Source: Streptomyces dengpaensis (lineage in GTDB: Bacteria; Actinomycetota; Actinomycetes; Streptomycetales; Streptomycetaceae). Taken from it: a stretch of DNA of 64,000 nt. The notes under the pieces were generated by a model that worked only from the letters and a program-made list of their open reading frames with translations, was not told the DNA's origin and did no database searches. How positions within the stretch are numbered: position 1 is the stretch's first letter; each line of letters begins with the position of its first letter. The DNA is taken from positions 6,262,001-6,326,000 of the forward strand of contig NZ_CP026652.1 of the NCBI RefSeq assembly GCF_002946835.1, written 5' to 3'. Shown piece after piece: positions 33,474 through 41,829 of this stretch. The position numbers and the translations under genes were made by a program.

Positions 33474-36470
33474 ATGACGGCGCCGGGGCGCAGGAGCAGT
33501 ACCTTCTCGCGGCTGCTGCGGCACGGCTTCACCGATCCCTCGGCCGCCGAGCGGCTCCTGGAGAGCGACGAGCTGGCGGACGTACGGTCCGATCCGGTGC
33601 TCCTGGAGGCGCTGGGTGCGACCGCCGACCCCGATCTGGCGCTGCACGGTCTCGTCCGGCTCGCCGATGCGCAGGACGGCCACACCGCTCAGCGGGAGCT
33701 GCTCGACACGCTGATCGCGGCGAAGCCGCTGCGGGACCGGCTGCTCGGCGTGCTCGGTGCCTCCGCCGCGCTCGCCGACCATCTCGCCCGGCACCCGCGC
33801 GACTGGCAGGCGCTCGTCACGTACGAGCCGCAGGACCTGCACCCCGGGGTGGAGGAGTTCGAGCGGGGCCTCGCCGAGGCGACCGACCCGGTCTCGCTGC
33901 GCGTCGCCTACCGGCGCTGCCTGCTGTCCATCGCCGCGCGTGACGTGTGCGGCACCACCGACCTCGCCCAGACCGCCGCCGAGCTCGCCGACCTCGCCAC
34001 CGCGACCCTGCGCGCCGCGCTCGCCATCGCCCGGACGGCCGCGCCCGACGACGCCGCGCTGTGCCGGCTCGCCGTCATCGCGATGGGCAAGTGCGGGGGA
34101 CACGAACTCAATTACGTGTCCGACGTCGATGTCATCTTCGTGGCGGAAGCCGTCGACGGGGCCGACGAGCGCAAGGCCGTGCAGGCCGCCACCCGGCTTG
34201 CCGCGCACATGATGCGGATCTGTTCCGAGACGACGGTCGAGGGAAGCATCTGGCCCGTCGACGCCAATCTGCGGCCCGAGGGGCGGAACGGTCCGCTCGT
34301 CCGGACGCTGAGCAGCCATCTCGCCTATTACCAGCGGTGGGCCAAGACCTGGGAGTTCCAGGCGCTGCTCAAGGCGCGGCCCGTGGCCGGGGACCTCGAA
34401 CTCGGCGAGGAGTACGTGGCCACGCTGGCGCCGCTGGTGTGGCATGCCGCCGAGCGCGAGAACTTCGTCGCCGATGTGCAGAAAATGCGGCGGAGGGTCG
34501 TCGAGAACATTCCCGCCGCCGAGATCGAGCGTGAGCTGAAGCTCGGTCCGGGTGGGTTGCGGGATGTCGAGTTTGCGGTGCAGCTGCTTCAGTTGGTGCA
34601 TGGGCGGGCCGATGCGTCGTTGCGGAGCGGTACGACGCTCGATGCGCTGAAGGCGCTGGCCGCCGGTGGGTACGTCGGGCGCGTCGACGGCGCGCAGCTC
34701 GATGCCGCGTATCGGTTTCTGCGGTCCATGGAGCATCGGATCCAGCTGTATCGGCTGCGCCGGACTCATCTTGTGCCGGAGGACGAGGCCGACCAGCGCC
34801 GCATCGGCCGCTCCCTCGGTCTGCGCAGCGACCCGGTCGCCGAGTTGAACCGTGAGTGGAAGCGGCACGCCTCCGTCGTACGCCGACTGCACGAGAAGCT
34901 CTTCTACCGTCCGCTGCTCGACGCGGTCGCCCAACTCGCCCCCGGTGAGGCTCGGTTGAGTGCCGAGGCGGCACGTGAACGCCTCATCGCCCTCGGCTAC
35001 GCCGACCCGGCCGCCGCCCTGCGCCACCTGGAGGCGCTGGCCTCCGGGGTCACCCGTAAGGCCGCGATTCAACGGACCCTGCTGCCCGTCTTGTTGGGGT
35101 GGTTCGCGGACTCCGCCGATCCTGACGCCGGGTTGCTCAACTTCCGGAAAGTTTCTGATGCGTTGGGCAAGACCCCTTGGTATCTACGGCTGTTGAGGGA
35201 CGAGGGCGCCGCGGCCGAGAACCTCGCGCGGGTGCTGTCGGCGGGCCGGCTCGCCCCCGACCTGCTGATGCGCGCACCCGAAGCCGTGGCGCTGCTGGGC
35301 GACGGTGACGGCGGTGGGCTGGAGCCGCGAGGGCGGGCCCACCTGGAGCAGGAGATCCTCGCCGCGGTCGGCCGCGCCGACGGCGCCACGCAGGCGGTCG
35401 CGGCGGCACGTGGCGTACGGCGCCGCGAACTGTTCCGTACGGCCGCCGCCGACATCGTCGGTTCCTACGGCACCGAGACGCAGCCGGCCGAGCCCGACCA
35501 GGGCGCTCTGGTCGACACCATCGGTGGCGCGATCTCCGACCTGACCGTCGCCACGCTCGCCGGCACCCTGCGCGCGGTGGTGCGCGACGGGTGGGGCGAC
35601 ACCCTGCCGACCCGCTTCGCGATCATCGGCATGGGCCGCTTCGGCGGGCACGAACTGGGCTACGGCTCCGACGCGGACGTCCTGTTCGTGCATGAGCCCC
35701 GGGAGGGGGTGGACGAGCAGGAGGCCGCGCGTGCGGCGAATGCCGTGGTCGCCGAGATGAGGCGGTTGCTTCAGATTCCCAGTGCGGATCCGCCGTTGCT
35801 GGTGGATGCGGACCTGCGGCCCGAGGGGAAGTCGGGGCCGCTCGTACGGACGTTGAAGTCGTACGAGGCGTACTACCGGCGGTGGTCGTTGGTGTGGGAG
35901 TCGCAGGCCTTGCTGCGGGCGGAAGTTGTGGCGGGGGACGAGGACTTGGGGCGCCGGTTCATCGAGTTGATTGATCCGTTGCGGTATCCGGCCGAGGGGC
36001 TGGGTGACGAGGCGGTGCGGGAGATTCGGCGGCTGAAGGCTCGGATGGAGTCGGAGCGGTTGCCTCGCGGGGCGGACCCTACGTTGCACGCCAAGCTGGG
36101 GCGGGGTGGGCTGTCCGACGTCGAATGGACCGTGCAGTTGATGCAGTTGCGGCAGGGGTGGGCGGAGCCGGGGCTTCGGACCACGCGGACGCGGGAGGCG
36201 CTGGGCGCAGCGTGTGCGGCGGGGCTGTTGTCCGGGGAGGATGCGGCGACGCTGGATGACGCGTGGGTGCTGGCTTCGCGGGTGCGGAACGCTGTGATGC
36301 TGGTGCGGGGGCGGGCGGGGGATACGTTTCCGTCGGGTGGGCGTGAGCTTGCCGCGGTGGGGCGGTACTTGGGGTACGGGCCGGGGCATGTGGGGGACAT
36401 GCTGGACGACTATCGGCGGACTACTCGGCGGGCTCGGGCCGTTGTGGAGTCGTTGTTCTACGGGGCGTAG
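33474..36470 (+). CDS. glnE: bifunctional glutamine synthetase adenylyltransferase/deadenylase
   Basis: 998 aa. Adds and removes AMP on type I glutamine synthetase in response to PII and glutamine. Two homologous nucleotidyltransferase halves: the N-terminal (deadenylylase) half with GHELNYVSDVDVIFV near residue 211, and the C-terminal (adenylylase) half with GGHELGYGSDADVLFVHE near residue 729. Each is followed by the conserved DxNLRPEG / DADLRPEGKSGPL motif and a helical domain (LGPGGLRDVEF, LGRGGLSDVEW). ATG 33474 has GGGAGG upstream. Target GlnA is not in the window; GlnII and GlnA2 are. Confidence 0.96.
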   Translation: MTAPGRRSSTFSRLLRHGFTDPSAAERLLESDELADVRSDPVLLEALGATADPDLALHGLVRLADAQDGHTAQRELLDTLIAAKPLRDRLLGVLGASAALADHLARHPRDWQALVTYEPQDLHPGVEEFERGLAEATDPVSLRVAYRRCLLSIAARDVCGTTDLAQTAAELADLATATLRAALAIARTAAPDDAALCRLAVIAMGKCGGHELNYVSDVDVIFVAEAVDGADERKAVQAATRLAAHMMRICSETTVEGSIWPVDANLRPEGRNGPLVRTLSSHLAYYQRWAKTWEFQALLKARPVAGDLELGEEYVATLAPLVWHAAERENFVADVQKMRRRVVENIPAAEIERELKLGPGGLRDVEFAVQLLQLVHGRADASLRSGTTLDALKALAAGGYVGRVDGAQLDAAYRFLRSMEHRIQLYRLRRTHLVPEDEADQRRIGRSLGLRSDPVAELNREWKRHASVVRRLHEKLFYRPLLDAVAQLAPGEARLSAEAARERLIALGYADPAAALRHLEALASGVTRKAAIQRTLLPVLLGWFADSADPDAGLLNFRKVSDALGKTPWYLRLLRDEGAAAENLARVLSAGRLAPDLLMRAPEAVALLGDGDGGGLEPRGRAHLEQEILAAVGRADGATQAVAAARGVRRRELFRTAAADIVGSYGTETQPAEPDQGALVDTIGGAISDLTVATLAGTLRAVVRDGWGDTLPTRFAIIGMGRFGGHELGYGSDADVLFVHEPREGVDEQEAARAANAVVAEMRRLLQIPSADPPLLVDADLRPEGKSGPLVRTLKSYEAYYRRWSLVWESQALLRAEVVAGDEDLGRRFIELIDPLRYPAEGLGDEAVREIRRLKARMESERLPRGADPTLHAKLGRGGLSDVEWTVQLMQLRQGWAEPGLRTTRTREALGAACAAGLLSGEDAATLDDAWVLASRVRNAVMLVRGRAGDTFPSGGRELAAVGRYLGYGPGHVGDMLDDYRRTTRRARAVVESLFYGA

Positions 36471-36533
36471 TCGCTGCCGCTGTTGCTGCCGGGTTCGCCT
36501 GCCGCCGGTGCGCTTTGCGCCGGTGGGTGGGTC

Positions 36534-36646
36534 GGGGCCGTGCCGGTACATCCGCCCGTCGTGGCCGGTGGATCAGGCGTTGGATTACAGGAGCCGTTTC
36601 CAGATCCGAACGGGGCGACGGGCATGTGATGTACCGGCACGGCCCC
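36534..36646. repeat. long inverted repeat (19-bp perfect arms) downstream of glnE
   Basis: GGGGCCGTGCCGGTACATC at 36534-36552 is exactly complementary to 36628-36646. Pairing continues inward (GCCCGTCG near 36554-36561 with CGACGGGC near 36616-36623) apart from a small bulge. The arms enclose about 54 bp without coding signal. It could be a MITE-like element or the glnE terminator. Confidence 0.75.
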
Positions 36647-36719
36647 TCCCGTGCGTCGGCGACTGCGGGTGCGTGGGGGCGTGCGTCCTTCACACCGTGG
36701 GTGGGAAGCCGAAGCCTCC

Positions 36720-37090
36720 CGGCCCGTCCGGTGTCCGAGGACGAGGCAACGAGCCGCGCTCACCAACCGGTCCGCATTTCCCACCCGCCCCCGCCGCGCC
36801 TCCACCCGGCCCGGCGAAGGTGGTCTTTCAGCCCGTCCGCCGTTCGAGGACGAGGCAACAAGCCGCGCTCACCAACCGGTCCGCATTTCCCACCCGCCCC
36901 CGCCGCGCCTCCACCCGGCCCGGCGAAGGTGGTCTTTCAGCCCGTCCGCCGTTCGAGGACGAGACGACGAACCGCTCCCCCCACCCACCCCCACGCCTCC
37001 ACCTCTCCCGCCCACCCCGCCGCGCCTCCACCCCGGCTGGCGGAGGTGGTCTTTTTCAGCCCGTCCGGCGTTTGAGGACGAGGCCGTTCA
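36720..37090. repeat. 109-bp tandem array carrying the CCGTCCGNCGTTNGAGGACGAG element
   Basis: Units at 36720-36828 and 36829-36937 are nearly identical. A diverged 119-bp unit lies at 36938-37056 and a partial one at 37057-37090. Each begins CAGCCCGTCCG(C/G)CGTT and ends in GGCGAAGGTGGTCTTT. The array fills most of the glnE-EamA gap (36471-37055, no complete gene seen) and supplies the last codons and stop of the EamA fragment. Confidence 0.9.
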
Positions 37091-37649
37091 GGCAGAAGCG
37101 GGGGTCTGGGGGCGGCAGTCTCCAGGTACGGGAATGGGGGGCGCCCTGGGTGGTGAGATGGCGGGCCATGTAGGCGAAGGCGATCGCGTAGCTGGCGGCC
37201 GCGCCCAGGAGGGACAGGGTGCCCCAGCTGGCGAGGCCCGCGTGGTGGCAGGGGGCGAAGATCAGGAGGACCCCGGCGAAACCCAGGAGGAGGCCGGTCA
37301 GGCGGAGGGGCCGGAAGGCGCGATCCGTGCCCAGGAGGGCGCCGATGAGGAGCGACCAGAGGGGCGTCGTCGCGTTCAGGACACCCGCGACGCCGGAGTC
37401 GACCGTCTGCTCGCCCAGGGCGAAGAGGGCGAACGGTATGGCGTTGCAGAAGAGGGCGGCGATGGCCAGATGGCCCCAGAGCGCGCGGGAGCGGGGGAGT
37501 CGCTGGGTGGCCCGGCGGGCCAGGAGGAAGAGGACCGTTGTGCCCAGGGCGCAGCGGATGACGGTGATGTGTGCGGGCGACAGGCCGTGGTTCAGGGCCA
37601 GCTTGATCCAGAGGAAGCCCGAGCCCCAGAGGAGGGCCAGGGGCGCCAT
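37056..37649 (-). CDS. EamA/DMT-family transporter, C-terminally truncated
   Basis: 197 aa with about six hydrophobic helices; EamA transporters usually have ten helices and about 300 aa. The first half is normal (ALLWGSGFLWIKLALNHGLS, GVAGVLNATTPLWSLLIGAL, SYAIAFAYMARHL). After GAPHSRTWRLPPPDPRFCLN the sequence runs into the intergenic repeat and ends GLVLKRRTG, a peptide encoded by the repeat itself. The second EamA repeat is absent, so this is probably non-functional, or a half-transporter acting as a dimer. Next to it, divergently, lies a LysR relic, the usual partner regulator. Start ATG 37647-37649. Confidence 0.7.
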   Translation of the reverse strand: MAPLALLWGSGFLWIKLALNHGLSPAHITVIRCALGTTVLFLLARRATQRLPRSRALWGHLAIAALFCNAIPFALFALGEQTVDSGVAGVLNATTPLWSLLIGALLGTDRAFRPLRLTGLLLGFAGVLLIFAPCHHAGLASWGTLSLLGAAASYAIAFAYMARHLTTQGAPHSRTWRLPPPDPRFCLNGLVLKRRTG

Positions 37650-37690
37650 GCGCAGGGGTTCGTGGCCGCGGGGCTCGGGGTGATCTGATT

Positions 37691-37858
37691 CCCGGGCTCG
37701 GGCTGGGGGGCCGGCATCCCGATGTGGTGGTGCGGAAGGTGCGCGGTCCCGAGCCGGTGCGGGCCATCTACGCGGCCGTACGGGAGACGGCTCCCGAGCG
37801 GCCAGCCCTCCAGGGGCTGTTGGACGCGCTTCGGGGTGTGGCCGCCGAGGCGGCGTAG
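37691..37858 (+). pseudogene. C-terminal relic of a LysR-family regulator
   Basis: Open frame ending in TAG at 37856: HPDVVVRKVRGPEPVRAIYA, then AVRETAPERPALQGLLDALR. This is how Streptomyces LysR regulators end. No helix-turn-helix or most of the sensor domain remains. Only 41 bp separate it from the EamA start, so a deletion removed the regulator's 5' part. Confidence 0.65.
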
Positions 37859-37942
37859 GCCCTGGAGGTTCGCTCCCGGCTCGGCGGCGCAGGCCCTGGA
37901 GGCTCGCTCCCGGCTCCCGGCTCCCGGCTCCCGGCTCCGGCT
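37857..37942 (+). repeat. tandem repeats after the LysR relic, including a 7-bp microsatellite
   Basis: A 26-bp unit AGGCCCTGGAGG(T/C)TCGCTCC plus CGGCTC at 37857 and again at 37891, then CCCGGCT repeated four times at 37909-37936 and a shortened CCGGCT. Starts within the relic's stop codon. Confidence 0.85.
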
Positions 37943-37962
37943 CCCCGTCCCGGATCCCGGGT

Positions 37963-38823
37963 TCAGGCCTCGGCCGGCACCAGCGCCGCCCCCCGCGCCC
38001 CCGCTACCCGGCGCGGCAGCGCATACGGCAGGGTGCCGTACCAGACGTGGGCCACCGCGAAGCCGACGGCGAGGCACAGCATGCCGCCCACGGCGTCGAG
38101 CCAGAAGTGGTTGGCGGTGGCGACGATCACCACGAGCGTGGCCACCGGGTACAGCAGCCCGAGGACGCGGCCCCAGGGCACCGACGCCAGCGCGAAGATC
38201 GTCAGGCCGCACCACAGGGACCAGCCGATGTGCATGGAGGGCATCGCGGCGTATTGGTTGGACATGTGCTTCAGGTCGCCGGACGCCATGGAGCCCCAGG
38301 TCTGGTGGACGAGCACCGTGTCGACGAAGCCGCCGCCGTTCATCAGGCGGGGCGGCGCCAAGGGGAAGAAGTAGTAGCCGACGAGGGCGACCGCGGTCGT
38401 GGCGAAGAGGGCCAGCCGCGTCGCCGCGTAACGGCCGGGATGGCTGCGGTACAGCCACACCAGGACGCCCAGCGTCACCACGAAGTGGAGCGTCGCGTAG
38501 TAGTAGTTCATCCCCACGATCAGCCATGTCACCGAATTCACGGTGTGGTTGACCGTCTCCTCGACGGCGACCCCGAGCTGGTGCTCCACCCGCCAGATCC
38601 AGTCCGCGTTGCGCAGCGCCTCGTGCTTCTGTTCCGGCACGGCGTTGCGGATCAGCGAGTAGGTCCAGTAACTGACCGCGATGAGCAGGATCTCGAACCA
38701 GAAGCGGGGGCGGCGCGGGGCCCGCAGGCGACGCAGGAAGGACTCGCGTGCCTCCTCCTCCGCGACGGGCTGTGGGGTGGCCTGCTCCTGGCCTTCCAGT
38801 GTCGTCACGGTCGTCTCACCCAT
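37963..38823 (-). CDS. PAP2-superfamily membrane phosphatase
   Basis: 286-aa membrane protein with about six helices. PAP2/AUR1-type catalytic motifs: AAMPSMHIGWSLW (PSMH, middle motif) and ATANHFWLDAVGG (HxxxD, last motif). The first motif, KxxxxxxRP, is not clear. Such proteins hydrolyse or transfer lipid-linked phosphates; the AUR1-like spacing may indicate inositolphosphotransferase activity instead. The ATG at 38821-38823 is chosen; a GTG two codons upstream is also possible. Located downstream of malR on the same strand. Confidence 0.82.
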   Translation of the reverse strand: MGETTVTTLEGQEQATPQPVAEEEARESFLRRLRAPRRPRFWFEILLIAVSYWTYSLIRNAVPEQKHEALRNADWIWRVEHQLGVAVEETVNHTVNSVTWLIVGMNYYYATLHFVVTLGVLVWLYRSHPGRYAATRLALFATTAVALVGYYFFPLAPPRLMNGGGFVDTVLVHQTWGSMASGDLKHMSNQYAAMPSMHIGWSLWCGLTIFALASVPWGRVLGLLYPVATLVVIVATANHFWLDAVGGMLCLAVGFAVAHVWYGTLPYALPRRVAGARGAALVPAEA

Positions 38824-38933
38824 AGGCACAGAGTCTGCCAGAAAAGCCTTCCCCCGCCGATCATCCCCTGGTCGGGTCTCGGTCGCATGTTCTACGCCCA
38901 GTAGACGTCAACGTGCGCCCTGTGTGCTCCTCC

Positions 38934-40061
38934 TCAGGGACGATTCCGGTCCCCAGGGGCAGAAGCGGTCGAACCGCGCACCACCAGTTCCGGCATGAAC
39001 ACGAACTCACTGTGCGGAGCGGGCGTCCCGCCGATCTCCTCCAGCAACGTCCGTACCGCCGCCTGCCCCATGGCGGGCACCGGCTTGCGGATCGTGGTGA
39101 GCGGTGGGTCGGTGAAGGCGATGAGCGGCGAATCGTCGAACCCCACGACCGAGATGTCCTTCGGAACCTCCAGGCCGCGCCGGCGCGCCTCCCGTATCGC
39201 GCCGAGGGCCATCATGTCGCTGGCGCAGACGACGGCCGTGCAGTCACGGTCCATCAGGGCGCTCGCCGCGGCCTGGCCGCCCTCCAGGGTGTACAGCGAG
39301 TGCTGGATCAGCCGCTCCTCGATGTCCGCGGGACTCAGGCCCAACTGCTCCTGCATCGTACGTACGAAGCCCTCGACCTTGCGCTGTACGGGCACGAACC
39401 GCTTGGGCCCCAGGGCGAGTCCGATGTTCGTGTGCCCGAGCGAGACGAGGTGCGTGACCGCCAGGGCCATCGCCGCACGGTCGTCGGGCGAGATGAACGG
39501 CGCCTGCACCTTGGGCGAAAAGCCGTCGACCAGGACGAAGGGGACTCCCTGGGCGCGCAACTGGTCATAGCGCTGCATGTCCGCGGAGGTGTCGGCGTGC
39601 AGTCCGGAGACGAAGATGATGCCGGCGACACCGCGGTCCACCAGCATCTCCGTCAGCTCGTCCTCCGTCGACCCGCCCGGCGTCTGGGTCGCGAGGACCG
39701 GCGTATAGCCCTGCCGCGTCAGCGCCTGCCCGATGACCTGCGCCAGCGCGGGGAATATCGGGTTCTCCAGCTCCGGGGTTATCAGGCCCACCAGGCCCGC
39801 GCTGCGCTGTCGCAGACGCACGGGGCGCTCGTAGCCCAGTACGTCGAGCGCGGCCAGGACGGACTGGCGGGTGGTGGCGGCGACGCCCGGCTTCCCGTTC
39901 AGGACGCGGCTGACGGTCGCCTCGCTGACCCCCGCTTGGGCTGCGATGTCGGCAAGCCGTGTGGTCACAGGACGGGACTGTACTGGCCGGGTCTCACCCT
40001 GCCCACCAACCAGACGCCGTGTGCGGGCGGTTGAACGGCCCGCTCCGGGCTGCTGCGTCAT
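38934..40061 (-). CDS. malR: MalR, LacI/GalR-family repressor of maltose/starch genes
   Basis: LacI-type regulator: helix-turn-helix RLADIAAQAGVSEATVSRVL, hinge, then a sugar-binding domain (GLVGLITPELENPIFPALAQ; DDRAAMALAVTHLVSLGHT; VVGFDDSPLIAFTDPPLTT). Very like MalR/Reg1 of S. coelicolor and S. lividans, which represses malEFG and amylase genes. Divergent from malE. The ATG at 40059-40061 has GAGGGAGC at ideal distance and gives 375 aa. The GTG at 39966-39968 would give the 344-aa form I recall for the S. coelicolor protein but lacks a good SD. CTTGCAG-type heptamers lie in the shared promoter region. Confidence 0.9.
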   Translation of the reverse strand: MTQQPGAGRSTARTRRLVGGQGETRPVQSRPVTTRLADIAAQAGVSEATVSRVLNGKPGVAATTRQSVLAALDVLGYERPVRLRQRSAGLVGLITPELENPIFPALAQVIGQALTRQGYTPVLATQTPGGSTEDELTEMLVDRGVAGIIFVSGLHADTSADMQRYDQLRAQGVPFVLVDGFSPKVQAPFISPDDRAAMALAVTHLVSLGHTNIGLALGPKRFVPVQRKVEGFVRTMQEQLGLSPADIEERLIQHSLYTLEGGQAAASALMDRDCTAVVCASDMMALGAIREARRRGLEVPKDISVVGFDDSPLIAFTDPPLTTIRKPVPAMGQAAVRTLLEEIGGTPAPHSEFVFMPELVVRGSTASAPGDRNRP

Positions 40062-40123
40062 CGCGCTCCCTCGTGTTCTGGTCGGCTCGGCGTCCCTTGC
40101 GCGCGCCGCGGAAAGGGTGGCTC

Positions 40124-40300
40124 CTGCAAGGCGCTGACGGGGCGATGATCCCCGTACCCGACAACTGTGGCAAGAGCTTTCAGAGTCTTGCACAGGGGCT
40201 TCCATGTCTGCTGAGCGGCCTCGTACGGGGGTTTCCGAGCCGCCGACGACAGGTCACGGGCGCGTAACTCTCGGCAGGCCTTGCACTTTTTTGCTGCAAG
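40124..40300. promoter_or_regulatory. MalR operator-like heptamers in the malR-malE intergenic region
   Basis: CTTGCAG-type heptamers in both orientations: CTGCAAG at 40124-40130, CTTGCAC at 40187-40193, CTTGCAC at 40280-40286 and CTGCAAG at 40294-40300. The last two face each other as an inverted pair across a T-tract. Heptameric CTTGCAG repeats are, from memory, the described binding pattern of Streptomyces MalR. Confidence 0.65.
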
Positions 40301-40434
40301 GTCTTTCGCGGCGCTTACAACGCTGTTACGTTCACGTCGCCCGGCGGACGCAACGGCGCAGTCGGCAAGTCGGAAAGGGGAGCGGGCTCGACCGCTGCCC
40401 CCACCACTCGGGCTTTCACCCTCAAGGAGATCTC

Positions 40435-41709
40435 ATGCGGCGTGGCATAGCGGCCACCGCGCTGGTGGCGTCCCTCGCCCTCGCGGCGACGGCCTGCGGC
40501 GGCAGTGACAGCGGCAGCGACAAGTCGGACGGCCCCCTCACCATCACCTGGTGGGACACCTCCAACGCCACCAATGAGGCGCCGACGTACCAGGCCCTGG
40601 CCAAGGAATTCGAGAAGGCCAACCCCGGCATCAAGGTCAAGTACGTCAACGTCCCCTTCGACCAGGCGCAGAACAAGTTCGACACGGCCGCCGGCTCCAA
40701 GGGCGCCCCGGACATCCTGCGCTCCGAGGTCGGCTGGACCCCGGCGTTCGCGAAGAAGGGCTTCTTCCTGCCGCTCGACGGCACCGAGGCGCTCGCGGAC
40801 GAGAGCAAGTTCCAGTCCAGCCTGATCGAGCAGGCCAAGTACGAGGGCAAGACGTACGGCGTGCCGATCGTCACCGACACCCTCGCCCTGGTCTACAACA
40901 AGGACCTCTTCGAGAAGGCCGGCATCAGCGAGGCACCCAAGACCTGGGCCGACCTGAAGACCGCCGCCGCCACGGTCAAGAAGAAGACGGGCGTCGACGG
41001 CTACTGGGGCTCGACGCAGGCGTACTACGCGCAGTCGTTCCTCTACGGCGAGGGCACAGACACGGTCGACGCCACCGCCAAGAAGGTCACCGTGAACTCG
41101 GCCGCCGCGAAGAAGGCGTACGGGACCTGGCAGGGCATGTTCTCCGGCAGCGGCCTGCACAAGGCCGACACCACCGCCGACGCGTACGCCCACATCCAGG
41201 ACGCGTTCGTCAACGGCAAGGTCGCCGCGATCGTCCAGGGCCCGTGGGAGATCACCAACTTCTACAAGGGCTCGGCCTTCAAGGACAAGACCAACCTCGG
41301 TATCGCCACCGTCCCGGCCGGCTCCACCGGCAAGGCGGGCGCCCCGACCGGCGGTCACAACCTCTCGGTGTACGCGGGCTCGGACAAGGCCCACCAGGAG
41401 GCCTCGCTGAAGTTCCTGAAGTTCATGACGTCGGCGAAGTCCCAGGAGACGACCGCCCTCAAGAACTCCACGCTGCCGACGCGTGACGACGCCTACACCG
41501 CCGAGGTCAAGGCCGACCCGGGCATCGCGGGCTACCAGGCGGTGCTCGCCTCCGCCCAGCCGCGCCCGGCGCTGCCCGAGTACAGCTCGCTGTGGGGCCC
41601 GCTCGACACCGAGCTGCCCAAGATCGCCGGTGGCAAGGTGTCGCTGGACAAGGGTCTGAGCAACGCGGAGACCGCGATCGCCAAGCTGGTCCCGGACTTC
41701 AGCAAGTGA
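40435..41709 (+). CDS. malE: maltose/maltodextrin-binding lipoprotein
   Basis: 424-aa extracellular solute-binding protein of the carbohydrate ABC importer MalEFG. Lipoprotein signal: MRRGIAATALVASLALAATA then CGG, with lipidated Cys at 21. The mature protein has the two-lobe binding fold (ITWWDTSNATNEAPTYQALA; TDTLALVYNKDLFEKAG; AAIVQGPWEITNFYKG; GGHNLSVYAGSDKAHQEASL). Maltose specificity is inferred from neighbours (malFG, aglA, malR). ATG 40435 has AAGGAG at good spacing. The promoter region holds MalR-type heptamers. The importer ATPase is not in the window and is probably the shared MsiK. Confidence 0.95.
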   Translation: MRRGIAATALVASLALAATACGGSDSGSDKSDGPLTITWWDTSNATNEAPTYQALAKEFEKANPGIKVKYVNVPFDQAQNKFDTAAGSKGAPDILRSEVGWTPAFAKKGFFLPLDGTEALADESKFQSSLIEQAKYEGKTYGVPIVTDTLALVYNKDLFEKAGISEAPKTWADLKTAAATVKKKTGVDGYWGSTQAYYAQSFLYGEGTDTVDATAKKVTVNSAAAKKAYGTWQGMFSGSGLHKADTTADAYAHIQDAFVNGKVAAIVQGPWEITNFYKGSAFKDKTNLGIATVPAGSTGKAGAPTGGHNLSVYAGSDKAHQEASLKFLKFMTSAKSQETTALKNSTLPTRDDAYTAEVKADPGIAGYQAVLASAQPRPALPEYSSLWGPLDTELPKIAGGKVSLDKGLSNAETAIAKLVPDFSK

Positions 41710-41715
41710 CCTCGT

Positions 41716-41764
41716 ATGGCCGTCGGATCCTCCTGACCACTGAGGGGACGGATCCGGCGGCCAT
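41716..41764 (+). other. hairpin between malE and malF
   Basis: ATGGCCGTCGGATCC (41716-41730) pairs with GGATCCGGCGGCCAT (41750-41764), 14 of 15 positions, loop 19 bases. It lies just after the malE stop. It may lower malFG expression relative to malE by partial termination or by protecting the malE mRNA 3' end. Confidence 0.7.
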
Positions 41765-41829
41765 CGGCCTGTGCCAGCACCGACCTGGCCACTCCGTAGT
41801 GCCGTAGATCTTCCAGAAGGTGTCGAACC

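Noticed and set aside
36720..37090. CRISPR array or coding repeat protein
   Set aside because: Units are 109 bp without spacers, and apparent open frames across them are compositional (Pro/Arg-rich).
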